From Caldicellulosiruptor owensensis OL (GTDB taxonomy: Bacteria > Bacillota > Thermoanaerobacteria > Caldicellulosiruptorales > Caldicellulosiruptoraceae): a stretch of DNA of 64,000 nucleotides. Where the stretch lies: NCBI RefSeq assembly GCF_000166335.1, contig NC_014657.1, positions 2,214,501 to 2,278,500 on the forward strand, written 5' to 3'. The position numbers and the translations under genes are program-made. Below the pieces are notes generated by a model. That model was not told the DNA's origin. It did not search any database and saw nothing but the letters and a program-made list of their open reading frames with translations. Positions 40,031 through 48,335 of the stretch are shown in pieces (position 1 is the stretch's first letter; every line of letters begins with the position of its first letter).

Positions 40031-41155
40031 TTACTTGAAAAGCCTTTCTATCCAAGCACTTGCTTTCAAGAATGCTCCAATGCCTTTTAGGTCATTTGTC
40101 TTTATTGGTTCACTGATGTAATACTCGTACGAACCATCTCTGTACGGATTTCCACCAAGTCCTGCCACCATACAAACCCCGTTGAGATTTAAAAGTCCAT
40201 TCTCATCCTCTTCAACAAACCTGTAGATTATTCCTTCATACGCTCTTTCAAGTGCTTTTACATAACTTGAGTCCAAATACCCCTTTTCTATCCCCTTTGC
40301 AAGTGCATATGCAAACATGCATGAAGCTGAAGCCTCAGGATAGTTTCCATTTCTGCCTATAAAGTTAACAACCTGATACCAAACACCTGTCTCAGGGTCT
40401 TGATACTTCAAAACAGCATCAATGAGCTGCTTGAAAATAGCCAAAATTGTTTCTCTTGACTGATGGTCTTGCGGTAGAAAGTCAAGCACATCAACTATTG
40501 CCATTGCAAACCAGCCCATTGCCCTTCCCCAGAAATTTGGCGAGCAGCCTGTGATTTTGTTCGCCCATTTTTGTTCTCTTCTTTCATCCCAGCCATGAAA
40601 GTGAAGCCCTGTGATTGGATCTTTGGTATGCTTTGCACAAAGTATGACCTGTTTTGCAACATCGTCAAATATTTCTTCAGCTTCATCCTGCCCTATCAAA
40701 GTTGCATACTCGGCGTAAAACGGTGAGCCCATATAGATGCCATCAAGCCACATCTGATGTGGATAAATTTTCTTGTGCCAAAAACCACCTTCCACTGTTC
40801 TTGGATGGGTCTTGAGCTGGTCTCGAAGAAGCTGTGCTGCTTTTCTATACTTTTCCTCTCCAGTTTTTCTATATAAAAACAACACTGCTTTCCCGTTGTT
40901 TATATGGTCTATATTGTACTCTTCGGGTGAGTATTTCTTTATACTCCCATCATCCTGAACAAAATAATCTATATTCTTTTTTATATATTCAAAGTACTCT
41001 TCATTTCCTGTGTTTTCATATATATATTCAAAACCCTTGAAAACTACACCGTAATCATACTGCCATTTATCTATAAGTTTCGGAAACTTTGCAAGCACAC
41101 TGTTTGACATTCTTACCGAATAATTTGCTTTTGCAAGTTGTTTTAATTTTTTCAT
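40031..41155 (-). CDS. GH105 unsaturated rhamnogalacturonyl/galacturonyl hydrolase
   Basis: This 374-residue (alpha/alpha)6-barrel enzyme removes the terminal 4,5-unsaturated uronate left by pectin lyases, using a hydration mechanism. Motifs are KWQYDYGVVFKGFEYIYENTGNEEY, HPRTVEGGFWHKKIYPHQMWLDGIYMGSPFYAEYA with the conserved Asp, and NFWGRAMGWFAMAIVDVLDFLP with the second Asp region downstream (CMFAYALAKGIEKGYLD). There is no signal peptide, so it acts inside the cell. It precedes GH28 by 29 bp in the same operon. Its product, 5-keto-4-deoxyuronate, is the substrate of KduI encoded 2 kb away. Confidence 0.93.
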   Translation of the reverse strand: MKKLKQLAKANYSVRMSNSVLAKFPKLIDKWQYDYGVVFKGFEYIYENTGNEEYFEYIKKNIDYFVQDDGSIKKYSPEEYNIDHINNGKAVLFLYRKTGEEKYRKAAQLLRDQLKTHPRTVEGGFWHKKIYPHQMWLDGIYMGSPFYAEYATLIGQDEAEEIFDDVAKQVILCAKHTKDPITGLHFHGWDERREQKWANKITGCSPNFWGRAMGWFAMAIVDVLDFLPQDHQSRETILAIFKQLIDAVLKYQDPETGVWYQVVNFIGRNGNYPEASASCMFAYALAKGIEKGYLDSSYVKALERAYEGIIYRFVEEDENGLLNLNGVCMVAGLGGNPYRDGSYEYYISEPIKTNDLKGIGAFLKASAWIERLFK

Positions 41156-41418
41156 TCCTCAATCCATCCTTTCACACATGACTCATATATCCTAATTGAG
41201 ATTGCAAAAAATCTATCGAAAATTTTATCTGTTTCACTATGCATATTTCATAAATTAATTTTCAACATTTATTTTAATTCGAAAGAGTCCCTTTTGCATC
41301 AAGAAAATATTAAAATACATATGAAAATATTAACATGACAGGGGTTCAGGAACTTTTCAAATTGTCATGGAAATTTTTAAGGTTATAGTGACAATTTTAA
41401 TCATGAAGCTTCATTTCT
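41156..41418 (-). promoter_or_regulatory. Upstream region of the GH105-GH28 operon
   Basis: No gene is visible. The stretch holds the promoter of GH105-GH28 and ends at the LUD gene stop. GTTTCACTATGCATATTTCAT (41231-41251) partly resembles half-sites of the IclR operator at 46226-46250, and gaaaatatta is repeated near 41305 and 41323. A clear sigma-A promoter is not evident. Confidence 0.35.
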
Positions 41419-42057
41419 TTAGAATCCCATCTCGAAAGGAACAATAACAATATTTATACGACCCTCAAATTTCATACCATGGTTTATTATGGTAATATAA
41501 TTACACATTCTCGCCTTAATCTGGCAATCCATGCAGTATCCTGTTTCAACACATGGAGTTTTGTGATTATTCCTTTTTGAATTCATAGGTGCAATCTTTT
41601 TAAGTCTTCTGAATGCTTCATCCAAGTCTTCAACAACCTTGTTAACACCAGCTACAATTATTACCTTTTTGGGCCCAAAAATCATAGCAGATACTCTGTT
41701 ACCTGAGCAGTCCACGTTTACAAGCTCTCCATTTTTAGTAATTGCATTGGTAGATGTGACAAGAACATCTGCTAAAATCGACTGACGCATAAGTTCAATT
41801 CTCTCTTCAGCTGTCATTTGTTTGTACCTATCAAAAAGCTTATATGGACCATTTCTAAATATTTCTAATAAACCCAACTCTTCTATTGTAACAGAACCCC
41901 CGAGGGCTATACTTGAACCCTCGGGGATCAATTCCAAAACTTTTTTTCTTGCATCTTCTAAAGTCGGTGCATAAAAAGCATTGTATTTTCTTCTATTAAG
42001 TCTTTCTACAATGTCCTTTGCAATAAGTTCATTTTGCCATACTTTATACTGGTTCAT
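41419..42057 (-). CDS. LUD domain protein (LutC/YkgG-like)
   Basis: This protein of about 212 residues belongs to the LUD superfamily: ARKKVLELIPEGSSIALGGSVTIEELGLLE, FDRYKQMTAEERIELMRQSILADVLVTSTNAITKNGELVNVDCSGNRVSAMIFGPKKVIIVAGVNKVV and a C-terminal Cys-containing stretch (CVETGYCMDCQIKARMC) that could bind a metal or Fe-S cluster. In Lut systems LutC works with the Fe-S proteins LutA and LutB in lactate oxidation, but neither is present here. It is the last gene of the kdu/kdg operon, 24 bp after KduD. The ATG at 42057 follows GGGGGTTTTTGAT. Its role in uronate metabolism is unknown. Confidence 0.82.
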   Translation of the reverse strand: MNQYKVWQNELIAKDIVERLNRRKYNAFYAPTLEDARKKVLELIPEGSSIALGGSVTIEELGLLEIFRNGPYKLFDRYKQMTAEERIELMRQSILADVLVTSTNAITKNGELVNVDCSGNRVSAMIFGPKKVIIVAGVNKVVEDLDEAFRRLKKIAPMNSKRNNHKTPCVETGYCMDCQIKARMCNYITIINHGMKFEGRINIVIVPFEMGF

Positions 42058-42081
42058 ATCAAAAACCCCCAAAAAACATTT

Positions 42082-42843
42082 TCACCTTGCAAGCCAGCCG
42101 CCATCAACGTTCAAAATACAGCCATTTACATATTCAGACGCATCTGATGCCAAGAACACAACAGCACCCTGCAAATCTTCCGGTGTTCCCCAGCGACCTG
42201 CCGGAATTCTGGAAAGTATCTCAGCGCTTCTGACAGGATCTTCACGAAGCTGCTGAGTATTGTTTGTTGCCATATAACCCGGTGCAATTGCATTGACGTT
42301 TATATTGTACTTTGCCCACTCATTTGCAAGTGCTTTAGTGAGACCTGCAACACCGCTTTTACTTGCTGTGTACGATGGAACTCTAATTCCTCCCTGGAAA
42401 GAAAGCATTGATGCAATGTTTATTATTTTTCCACCTGTTCCTTGCTTGATGAACTGTCTTGCTGCCGCCTGGCAGAAGAAGAACACTGTCTTTAAATTAA
42501 TAGCAATAACATCGTCCCAGTCTTTTTCTGTAAAGTCAATTGCATCGCATCTTCTGATTATTCCTGCATTGTTCACTAAAATGTCAAGCCTGCCAAACTC
42601 CTGAATTGTCTTTTCTATAATCATGTTAATCGGTTCGATTGTCATTAAGTTTGCCTGAATCTCCAAAAACCTTCTTCCAATTGACTCTATTTTCTGTTTT
42701 GTCTCTGTACATGGAACGTAATCAACACCAACAATATCAGCTCCAGCCTCGGCTAAGGCAATTGCCATTCCCTGTCCCAAACCTGTTGAAGCACCTGTTA
42801 CAATTGCAACTTTCCCATCAAGTTTGAATTTATCAAGTATCAT
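42082..42843 (-). CDS. kduD: 2-deoxy-D-gluconate 3-dehydrogenase / 2,5-diketo-3-deoxygluconate reductase KduD
   Basis: This 253-residue short-chain dehydrogenase has Rossmann motif VTGASTGLGQGMA, NNAGI, a catalytic Ser in INIASMLSFQGG and YTASK (YxxxK). The opening MILDKFKLDGKVAIVTGASTGLG and the ending ASEYVNGCILNVDGGWLAR are KduD-like. It reduces 2,5-diketo-3-deoxygluconate from KduI to 2-keto-3-deoxygluconate with NAD(P)H. It sits between KduI and the LUD gene in a five-enzyme operon, which supports the assignment over a generic SDR. Confidence 0.92.
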   Translation of the reverse strand: MILDKFKLDGKVAIVTGASTGLGQGMAIALAEAGADIVGVDYVPCTETKQKIESIGRRFLEIQANLMTIEPINMIIEKTIQEFGRLDILVNNAGIIRRCDAIDFTEKDWDDVIAINLKTVFFFCQAAARQFIKQGTGGKIINIASMLSFQGGIRVPSYTASKSGVAGLTKALANEWAKYNINVNAIAPGYMATNNTQQLREDPVRSAEILSRIPAGRWGTPEDLQGAVVFLASDASEYVNGCILNVDGGWLAR

Positions 42844-42875
42844 TTTAAATACACCTCCGTAATTTTTTATTTTTG

Positions 42876-43706
42876 TTATTTGAGTTCCTTCATTGGCACA
42901 GGTTCAACATCAGAATATGACTGGTTCTCTCCAGCCATTGCCCAGATGAATGTATAGTTTTTAGTTCCAACACCCGAGTGTATCGACCAGCTCGGGCTGA
43001 TTACCGCCTGTTCATTTCTCACAATAATATGTCTTGTCTCCTGCGGCTCTCCCATCAGGTGCAAAACAAACGCATCTTCTGGCATGTCAAAATAGAAGTA
43101 AACTTCCATTCTCCTGTCATGCAAATGGCAGGGCATGGTGTTCCATACATTGTTGGGGTCTAAAATTGTCATTCCCATTACAAGCTGGCAACTTTTTACC
43201 CCGTCTGGATGGATGTATTTGTAGATTGTCCTTTCATTTGACTCAGAAAGCGAACCAAGATGAGTTGCCTCAGTATTTTTTATGTCAATCTTTTCTATTG
43301 GATATTGTTTATGCGCAGGAGTTGATACAAAGTAGAACTTGGCGGGGGTTGCAGGATCGTCACTGCCAAACTCTATTTTCTTTGTTCCCATGCCAATGTA
43401 AAGTCCGTCTCTCTTGTCAAGTTCATACTTCTGTCCATCTGCAACAACATACCCTTTGCTGCCTATATTGATTATCCCAATCTCTCTTCTTTCAAGAAAA
43501 TACTGAGCACCAATCTCTTTGCCATCTTCCAAGATTAGAACTTCTACCGTTGGCACAGCACCACCAACAATTACTCTATCAACATGAGTGTAGACCATGT
43601 TGATTTTTCCATATTCAAACAAGTTTTCAATCAAAAACTCCTTTCGTATCTCATCTGTAGTCAAAGTCTTAAATTGATCAGGATGCATTGCATATTTTAC
43701 TTCCAT
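42876..43706 (-). CDS. kduI: 5-dehydro-4-deoxy-D-glucuronate isomerase KduI
   Basis: This 276-residue cupin-fold isomerase of the usual KduI length converts 5-keto-4-deoxyuronate to 2,5-diketo-3-deoxygluconate. Motifs include NMVYTHVDRVIVGGAVPT, ERREIGIINIGSKG, and the metal-binding region WNTMPCHLHDRRMEVYFYFDMPED with His and Glu ligands, then HSGVGTKNYTFIWAMAGENQ. The ATG follows GGAGGTATTTTCTAAA. It is 32 bp upstream of kduD and downstream of kdgK. Confidence 0.95.
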   Translation of the reverse strand: MEVKYAMHPDQFKTLTTDEIRKEFLIENLFEYGKINMVYTHVDRVIVGGAVPTVEVLILEDGKEIGAQYFLERREIGIINIGSKGYVVADGQKYELDKRDGLYIGMGTKKIEFGSDDPATPAKFYFVSTPAHKQYPIEKIDIKNTEATHLGSLSESNERTIYKYIHPDGVKSCQLVMGMTILDPNNVWNTMPCHLHDRRMEVYFYFDMPEDAFVLHLMGEPQETRHIIVRNEQAVISPSWSIHSGVGTKNYTFIWAMAGENQSYSDVEPVPMKELK

Positions 43707-43731
43707 TTTAGAAAATACCTCCTTTTTAAAA

Positions 43732-44760
43732 TTATCTTTTCATCATACCAGAACTGTCATGCCCAAGTGCCTGTTTAATCTCGTCTTCAGACGTAATGAG
43801 ACTATCACCTTCTACAGTGTGCTTCAAAGCACACATGTATGTTGCTACCTCAAGCATCTTATCGCTCTCAAGCTCTTTTAAAATTCCATATAAAACACCT
43901 GCTGTAAAAGCATCTCCGCCGCCAACCCTGTCGACAACTTCTATCTCGCGCTTTTTCGAAAATACAATGTTGCCATTTTCATCTTTTGTATAGGCAAAAA
44001 AGATGTTTTTGGAAGCAGATATACTCCTTCTTGCAGCAAGAATTATTCTCTCCAAGTTTTGGTACTTTGTTTGCAACCTTTCAAATAAAATCTTTTGCCC
44101 ATCTGTAGTAAGGTCAATGCCTTCAAAATATTTTTCTTCCATATCAATCTTTAAAACTTTTCTCACATGCTCTTCGTTTGTAATTAAAATGTCCACATAC
44201 GACATAAGATCTGAAATCACTTCATTTGCTCTTTCATAGTTCCACAGTTTTGATCTATAATTGATGTCAAACGCCACCTTTGCACCTGTATTTTTTGCTG
44301 TCTTGAAAGCCACTTTTAGTTCATTTAACACATTTTGTGATAAAGCAGCAGTGATTCCTGTTGAGAAAAATATCTTGGTCTTTTTCAAAATATCTTCCCA
44401 GTCGATATCCCCAGGCTGTATCTCATTTATGGCAGAATCTGCCCTGTCGTACACAACAGAAGATGCTCTCTGCCCTACACCCTTTTCAAGAAAGTAAATT
44501 CCAAGCCTTTTACCTTTTCTTTTTATATAGCTTGTGTCAACTCCATATCTTCTCAGAAAGTTTACAGTAGCATCACCAATAGGGTTTTGTGGAAGGAGTG
44601 TAACATAGCTTGTCTTTACCCCAATGTTTGATAGAGCAACAACAACGTTTGCTTCAGCCCCGCCAAAATTGATGTCAAAACTTGTCGCCTGTAAAATCCT
44701 CTGATACCCAGGCGGTGAAAGCCTCAGCATTATCTCACCAAAGCTTGTTACCTCAAACAT
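43732..44760 (-). CDS. kdgK: 2-keto-3-deoxygluconate kinase KdgK (PfkB family)
   Basis: This ribokinase-family kinase of about 342 residues shows an N-terminal FGEIMLRLSPPGYQRILQATSFDINFGGAEANVVVALSNIG and the C-terminal PfkB signature DRVGGGDAFTAGVLYGIL with the catalytic Asp. It phosphorylates KDG to KDPG. The start overlaps the eda stop by one base (TGATG), so the two are translationally coupled. A GTG one codon earlier is also possible. PfkB kinases vary in substrate, but the operon context makes KDG the most likely one. Confidence 0.92.
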   Translation of the reverse strand: MFEVTSFGEIMLRLSPPGYQRILQATSFDINFGGAEANVVVALSNIGVKTSYVTLLPQNPIGDATVNFLRRYGVDTSYIKRKGKRLGIYFLEKGVGQRASSVVYDRADSAINEIQPGDIDWEDILKKTKIFFSTGITAALSQNVLNELKVAFKTAKNTGAKVAFDINYRSKLWNYERANEVISDLMSYVDILITNEEHVRKVLKIDMEEKYFEGIDLTTDGQKILFERLQTKYQNLERIILAARRSISASKNIFFAYTKDENGNIVFSKKREIEVVDRVGGGDAFTAGVLYGILKELESDKMLEVATYMCALKHTVEGDSLITSEDEIKQALGHDSSGMMKR

Positions 44761-45413
44761 CACTCTAATACCTTCCCCTTTGCCATCTTTATTTTTTCAA
44801 CAAACTGTCTGCATACCTCTTCCACTTTGCTAAAGTCTCCATCCTTTGCATACTTTGTTATGTTACTGCCAACACCTACCGCAAACGCACCCGCTTTTAT
44901 CCACTCATCAACATTGTCAAGGTCAACGCCACCTGTTGGCATAAGTCTTGCCTGTGGGATTGGTCCTTTGTATGCTTTTATAATCTTTGGTCCAAAAAGC
45001 TCTCCAGGGAAGATCTTTATAACATCTGCACCACATTCAAGGGCTTCCACAACCTCTTTTATTGTCATAGCACCGGGCATTGAAGCTATCCTGTACCTGT
45101 TACAAAGTTTTACCATTTCAGGATTGAGGTATGGACTTACAACAAACTTTGCACCGGCTAAAATGGCAATTCGTGCTGTTTCGCTGTCAAGAACTGTACC
45201 TGCTCCTATTATAATCTCATCTTCCTTGTACGTGCTTGTAAGATATTTTATTATCTCGTCAGCGCCGGGCACGGTAAAGGTTATCTCAATTGCGCTGGCA
45301 CCACCTTTTATACATGCCTCTGTAATCTTGAGAGCCTTCTCTTTCGACTCTGCACGAACAACAACAACAAGCCCATTGTCATTTATCTTTTGCAGTACCT
45401 GTTCCTTTTGCAT
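44760..45413 (-). CDS. eda: KDPG/KHG aldolase
   Basis: This class I aldolase of about 217 residues splits 2-keto-3-deoxy-6-phosphogluconate to pyruvate and glyceraldehyde-3-phosphate. Visible motifs are GLVVVVRAESKEKALKI with the catalytic Glu region, GASAIEITFTVPGADE, GAGTVLDSE, AKFVVSPYLNPE with the Schiff-base Lys in AGAKFVVSP or the phosphate region, and MPTGGVDLDNV. The ATG at 45413 follows GGAAAGGAGATGT; an upstream in-frame frame would overlap the regulator gene and lacks support. It begins 1 bp after the regulator's stop codon. Confidence 0.93.
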   Translation of the reverse strand: MQKEQVLQKINDNGLVVVVRAESKEKALKITEACIKGGASAIEITFTVPGADEIIKYLTSTYKEDEIIIGAGTVLDSETARIAILAGAKFVVSPYLNPEMVKLCNRYRIASMPGAMTIKEVVEALECGADVIKIFPGELFGPKIIKAYKGPIPQARLMPTGGVDLDNVDEWIKAGAFAVGVGSNITKYAKDGDFSKVEEVCRQFVEKIKMAKGKVLE

Positions 45414-45414
45414 C

Positions 45415-46212
45415 TTACTTACATCTCCTTTCCTTGATAATCTTTTTCTCCTCGACATACCCAAGCCTGTGAGAAATTTTCTTTGCAGTCTCTACAACCT
45501 TTTGCGCTATTTCTTCATCTTTGTGAGGTGGCAGTACACTGGTCGGCGCTGAAATGCTAATGGCAGCAATCATCTCGCCTCTATAGTCATATATGGGTGC
45601 AGCGATACACCTCACACCTTCTTGCAACTCTTCATTGTCAACTGCAAAGCCTCTATTTCGTACAGTCCTTATCTCATACACAAGCTTTTCCACATCCGTG
45701 ATGGTGTTTTGGGTATATGGCTGCAGAAAAATTGTAGATAGCATCTTTTCAACTTCTTCATCTGAAAACTTGCTAAGCATCACCTTCCCAAGAGCCGTGC
45801 AGTATGCAGGGACTCTTTTTCCAATTGAGGAGTAAAGCCTTATTGAGTTTACCTGTTCAATCTTGTCAATGTACACAACATCAGTACCGTCAAGAATTGC
45901 CAGGTGTACAGTGACATTTAACATGGCCACAAGCTCACGCAAAAACGGATGTGCTTCGGTTTTGAGTTCAATGTTGTTAAGATAAAGGCTTGAAATCTCA
46001 ACAAACTTTACACCAAGCTTGTAGCGCAGGGTCTGAGGGTCTTTATGAACATACCCTCTGCTAAGCAGTGTCTGCAAAATCCTGTGGACAGTGGTCTTGT
46101 GAAGAGAAAGTTTTTGGGAAAGTTCACTGATTGAAAGCCCTTTTGGCTCAACAGCCAAAGCTTCGATTATCTCAAACGCCCTTTCAATTGACTGAACAGA
46201 ATTTTGCGACAT
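45415..46212 (-). CDS. kdgR: IclR family regulator of the kdu/kdg operon (KdgR-like)
   Basis: This 265-residue regulator has an N-terminal winged helix (about 8-65; SISELSQKLSLHKTTVHRILQTLLSRGYV) and a C-terminal IclR effector domain (about 80-250; IGKRVPAYCTALGKVMLS, GFAVDNEELQEGVRCIAAPI). IclR-type KdgR proteins bind KDG-type metabolites and repress pectin genes in other bacteria; the same role is inferred here. It is the first gene of the operon. A palindrome directly upstream of its ribosome binding site suggests autoregulation of the whole operon. Confidence 0.88.
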   Translation of the reverse strand: MSQNSVQSIERAFEIIEALAVEPKGLSISELSQKLSLHKTTVHRILQTLLSRGYVHKDPQTLRYKLGVKFVEISSLYLNNIELKTEAHPFLRELVAMLNVTVHLAILDGTDVVYIDKIEQVNSIRLYSSIGKRVPAYCTALGKVMLSKFSDEEVEKMLSTIFLQPYTQNTITDVEKLVYEIRTVRNRGFAVDNEELQEGVRCIAAPIYDYRGEMIAAISISAPTSVLPPHKDEEIAQKVVETAKKISHRLGYVEEKKIIKERRCK

Positions 46213-46225
46213 ATCAGTCTCTCCT

Positions 46226-46250
46226 GTTTCATATTGTGAAACGCTGTTTC
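46226..46250 (-). promoter_or_regulatory. Putative IclR/KdgR operator
   Basis: Two overlapping palindromes occur: GTTTCA-tattg-TGAAAC (46226-46242) and GAAAC-gct-GTTTC (46238-46250). IclR-family operators often have this GAAAC/GTTTC form. It lies between the -10 box (46268-46273, TATAAT on the minus strand) and the start codon, a position where bound repressor would block transcription. Confidence 0.65.
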
Positions 46251-46267
46251 GTATTGCTCACAAAAAT

Positions 46268-46273
46268 ATTATA
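46268..46273 (-). promoter_or_regulatory. Candidate -10 box of the kdgR-eda-kdgK-kduI-kduD operon
   Basis: Minus strand TATAAT lies about 55 bp before the regulator's ATG. A -35 box is weak (TTTTAA at 17 bp). Confidence 0.4.
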
Positions 46274-46321
46274 GCATTCTTTGCTGCTTTTTAAAATAAT
46301 CAATTTTGCTAATTTAAATGC

Positions 46322-46352
46322 TCCCTGCGGGACAAGTCACTTCCCGCAGGGA
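46322..46352 (-). terminator. Terminator of the DeoR/FGGY operon
   Basis: The arms TCCCTGCGGGA / TCCCGCAGGGA (10-11 bp) have a loop of about 9 nt. It lies 27 bp after the stop of the 2-hydroxyacid dehydrogenase gene and separates that operon from kdgR. Confidence 0.85.
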
Positions 46353-46378
46353 AATATTTACCAAAAGGAGATGCTTTA

Positions 46379-47350
46379 TTACTTCTTGTTTAAAACCTCT
46401 TTATTGACAAGTGTTCTTGGAACTCTTCCCTCAATGAAATCTACTATATTGTTTGCTGCAAGCATTGCCATGTCAAGTCTTGACTCTTCTGTTGCAGATC
46501 CAATGTGAGGAAGCATTACAACATTGTCAAGTTCAGCCAGTTCTGGCTCAAACTCGGGTTCTCTCTCATACACGTCAAGCCCTGCCGCAAAAATCTTCTT
46601 TTCTTTTAGTGCTTTGACAAGCGCCTTTTCATCTACAATTGGTCCGCGTGCTGTGTTAATTAAGATTGCCGACGGTTTCATGAGAGAAAATTCTCTTTCG
46701 CCAATTAAATGCCTTGTTTGTGGTGTGAGCGGCACATGGATTGATATAAAATCTGCTTCTTTCAAAAGCTCGTCCAGTGGTACAAACTGAGCGCCCATTT
46801 CATTTTCAAAGCTTTCTTTCCTCTCAAAATCATAGTACAAGATCTTCATGTTAAATCCTTTTGACATTCTTGCAAAAGCCTGGCCAATCCTGCCAGCACC
46901 AATTACACCAAGTGTCTTGCCAGTCACGCCCTTGCCTAAAAAGAGCATCGGACCCCAGCCTTTGTAATGCCCGCCTCTCATAAACTTGTCAGCTTCAACT
47001 ATTCTTCTTGCCGCAGCAAACAACAGTGCCCACGCAAGCTCAGCTGTCGCGTTTGTCAGAACGTCTGGCGTGTTTGTTACATAAACACCTCTTCTTGTTG
47101 CCTCTTCAATATCTATGTTATCGTACCCCACTGCATAGTTTGCAACAATCTTGACATTCGGTGCATGGTCGAAAAACTCACTGTCAACTTTGTCAACAAG
47201 CTGGGTCAAAACTGCGTCCTTGTCAGCTATTGCTTTCAAAAGCTCTTCTCTTGTCATTGGTCTGTCGTGGGGGTTTACTTCAACCTCACCGTACTTTTTC
47301 AAAAGTTCAATCGCCGGTTCCATTATTCTTCTTGTCACAAGTATCTTCAT
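46379..47350 (-). CDS. D-isomer 2-hydroxyacid dehydrogenase (glyoxylate/hydroxypyruvate reductase-like)
   Basis: This 323-residue NAD(P)-dependent dehydrogenase shows the Rossmann motif LGVIGAGRIGQAFARM (about 150-165), a catalytic Arg in INTARGPIVDEKAL, the Glu in the following AAGLDVYEREPEFEPEL and the catalytic His in VVMLPHIGSATEESRLDMA. These, with EGRVPRTLVNKEVL at the end, place it with GyaR/GhrB-type enzymes. It likely reduces hydroxypyruvate, glyoxylate or a related 2-keto acid. It is the last gene of an operon with an FGGY kinase, a class II aldolase and a sugar isomerase. Confidence 0.9.
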   Translation of the reverse strand: MKILVTRRIMEPAIELLKKYGEVEVNPHDRPMTREELLKAIADKDAVLTQLVDKVDSEFFDHAPNVKIVANYAVGYDNIDIEEATRRGVYVTNTPDVLTNATAELAWALLFAAARRIVEADKFMRGGHYKGWGPMLFLGKGVTGKTLGVIGAGRIGQAFARMSKGFNMKILYYDFERKESFENEMGAQFVPLDELLKEADFISIHVPLTPQTRHLIGEREFSLMKPSAILINTARGPIVDEKALVKALKEKKIFAAGLDVYEREPEFEPELAELDNVVMLPHIGSATEESRLDMAMLAANNIVDFIEGRVPRTLVNKEVLNKK

Positions 47351-47398
47351 ATCAACTTCTCCCTCCCGAAAGTATTCATCAATTTATTTTCAAAAACT

Positions 47399-48310
47399 TT
47401 ACAATCTTGCCCATGCTTCGTTCAAAACTCTCTTTGAGCTTGCAAGAACAATTTTTGGGTCCTGCCCTGCCATAGGTGTTACCTCAAAACTCAAAATAGG
47501 TCTCTTGTCCGGATCCATAAATCCAATCTCCTTTAATACTCTCAAAAATTCTATGAGCTCCTCAACATCATTTTCTCCGCCTTCAATTCCGAACATAGGA
47601 TGTTTGTCACCGTATGCAGGATGGTTAGGATCTTTTACAACTGCATTCCCTATATGAACATGTGTAAGATAATCTTTTACTGGCAAGAGTGCTTGCTCTG
47701 CTGTCTCTCTTGTGAGCGGTAAATGGCTCAGGTCAACAATCAAACCAAAGTTGTCATATTCTTTTTTAATCCTCTCTGCAAATCTTGCTGCTAAATCTGC
47801 AGGTCCAATCAAGCTCTTCTTGTCAATGTCAAAGTCAAACACCTCAAGCTCAATCATGAAATTACCTTTCGATTTTGCATAATCACAGAGCTGCAAAGTA
47901 GTGTCAACCAAAGCCTCAAATGCCTCTTCTTTTTTTGCTTCATCATATTGCCTTGATAAAAAGCCAAGTCCTTGAGCCCCAAGCTCAATCGCCTCATCTA
48001 TTCTCTCTTTCAAAAAGTTTATTACCTCTTTTCTCTTCTCTGGGTCCAAATCGTTTGGATTTCGCCCTGTTCTGAGAAGAGTTGGCTGTGCACCATATGC
48101 AACTGCTATATGTGCGTCCTTCAACATTTTTGCTACTCTTTTTCTTACCTCCGGGTCTTTTACCCATGTGATTTCAACTGCATCAAAGTAATCATCTTCA
48201 AGAATTATTTTCAAAGTCTCTTCAATTGGTCCTTCTCCACCAATTACCTCAGGAAACGACATAAAATGAATTGTTCCTATTTTGAAATACTTTTTAATTG
48301 GTTCGTTCAT
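47399..48310 (-). CDS. Sugar phosphate isomerase/epimerase family TIM-barrel protein
   Basis: This 303-residue protein is of the AP-endonuclease-2 (xylose isomerase-like) superfamily. Segments are YFDAVEITWVKDPEVRKRVAKML, ELGAQGLGFLSRQYDEAKKEEAFEALVDTTLQLCDYAKSKGNFMIELEVFDFD, NFGLIVDLSHLPLTRE and HVHIGNAV, giving Glu, Asp, His metal ligands in the expected order, and a last Glu in ILSFEVTPMAGQDP. It may isomerise or epimerise a keto sugar or sugar acid in the pathway of this operon. The exact reaction is unknown. The ATG follows GGAGGTGTAAAAA. Confidence 0.82.
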   Translation of the reverse strand: MNEPIKKYFKIGTIHFMSFPEVIGGEGPIEETLKIILEDDYFDAVEITWVKDPEVRKRVAKMLKDAHIAVAYGAQPTLLRTGRNPNDLDPEKRKEVINFLKERIDEAIELGAQGLGFLSRQYDEAKKEEAFEALVDTTLQLCDYAKSKGNFMIELEVFDFDIDKKSLIGPADLAARFAERIKKEYDNFGLIVDLSHLPLTRETAEQALLPVKDYLTHVHIGNAVVKDPNHPAYGDKHPMFGIEGGENDVEELIEFLRVLKEIGFMDPDKRPILSFEVTPMAGQDPKIVLASSKRVLNEAWARL

Positions 48311-48335
48311 TTTTTACACCTCCACAGATTTTTAT

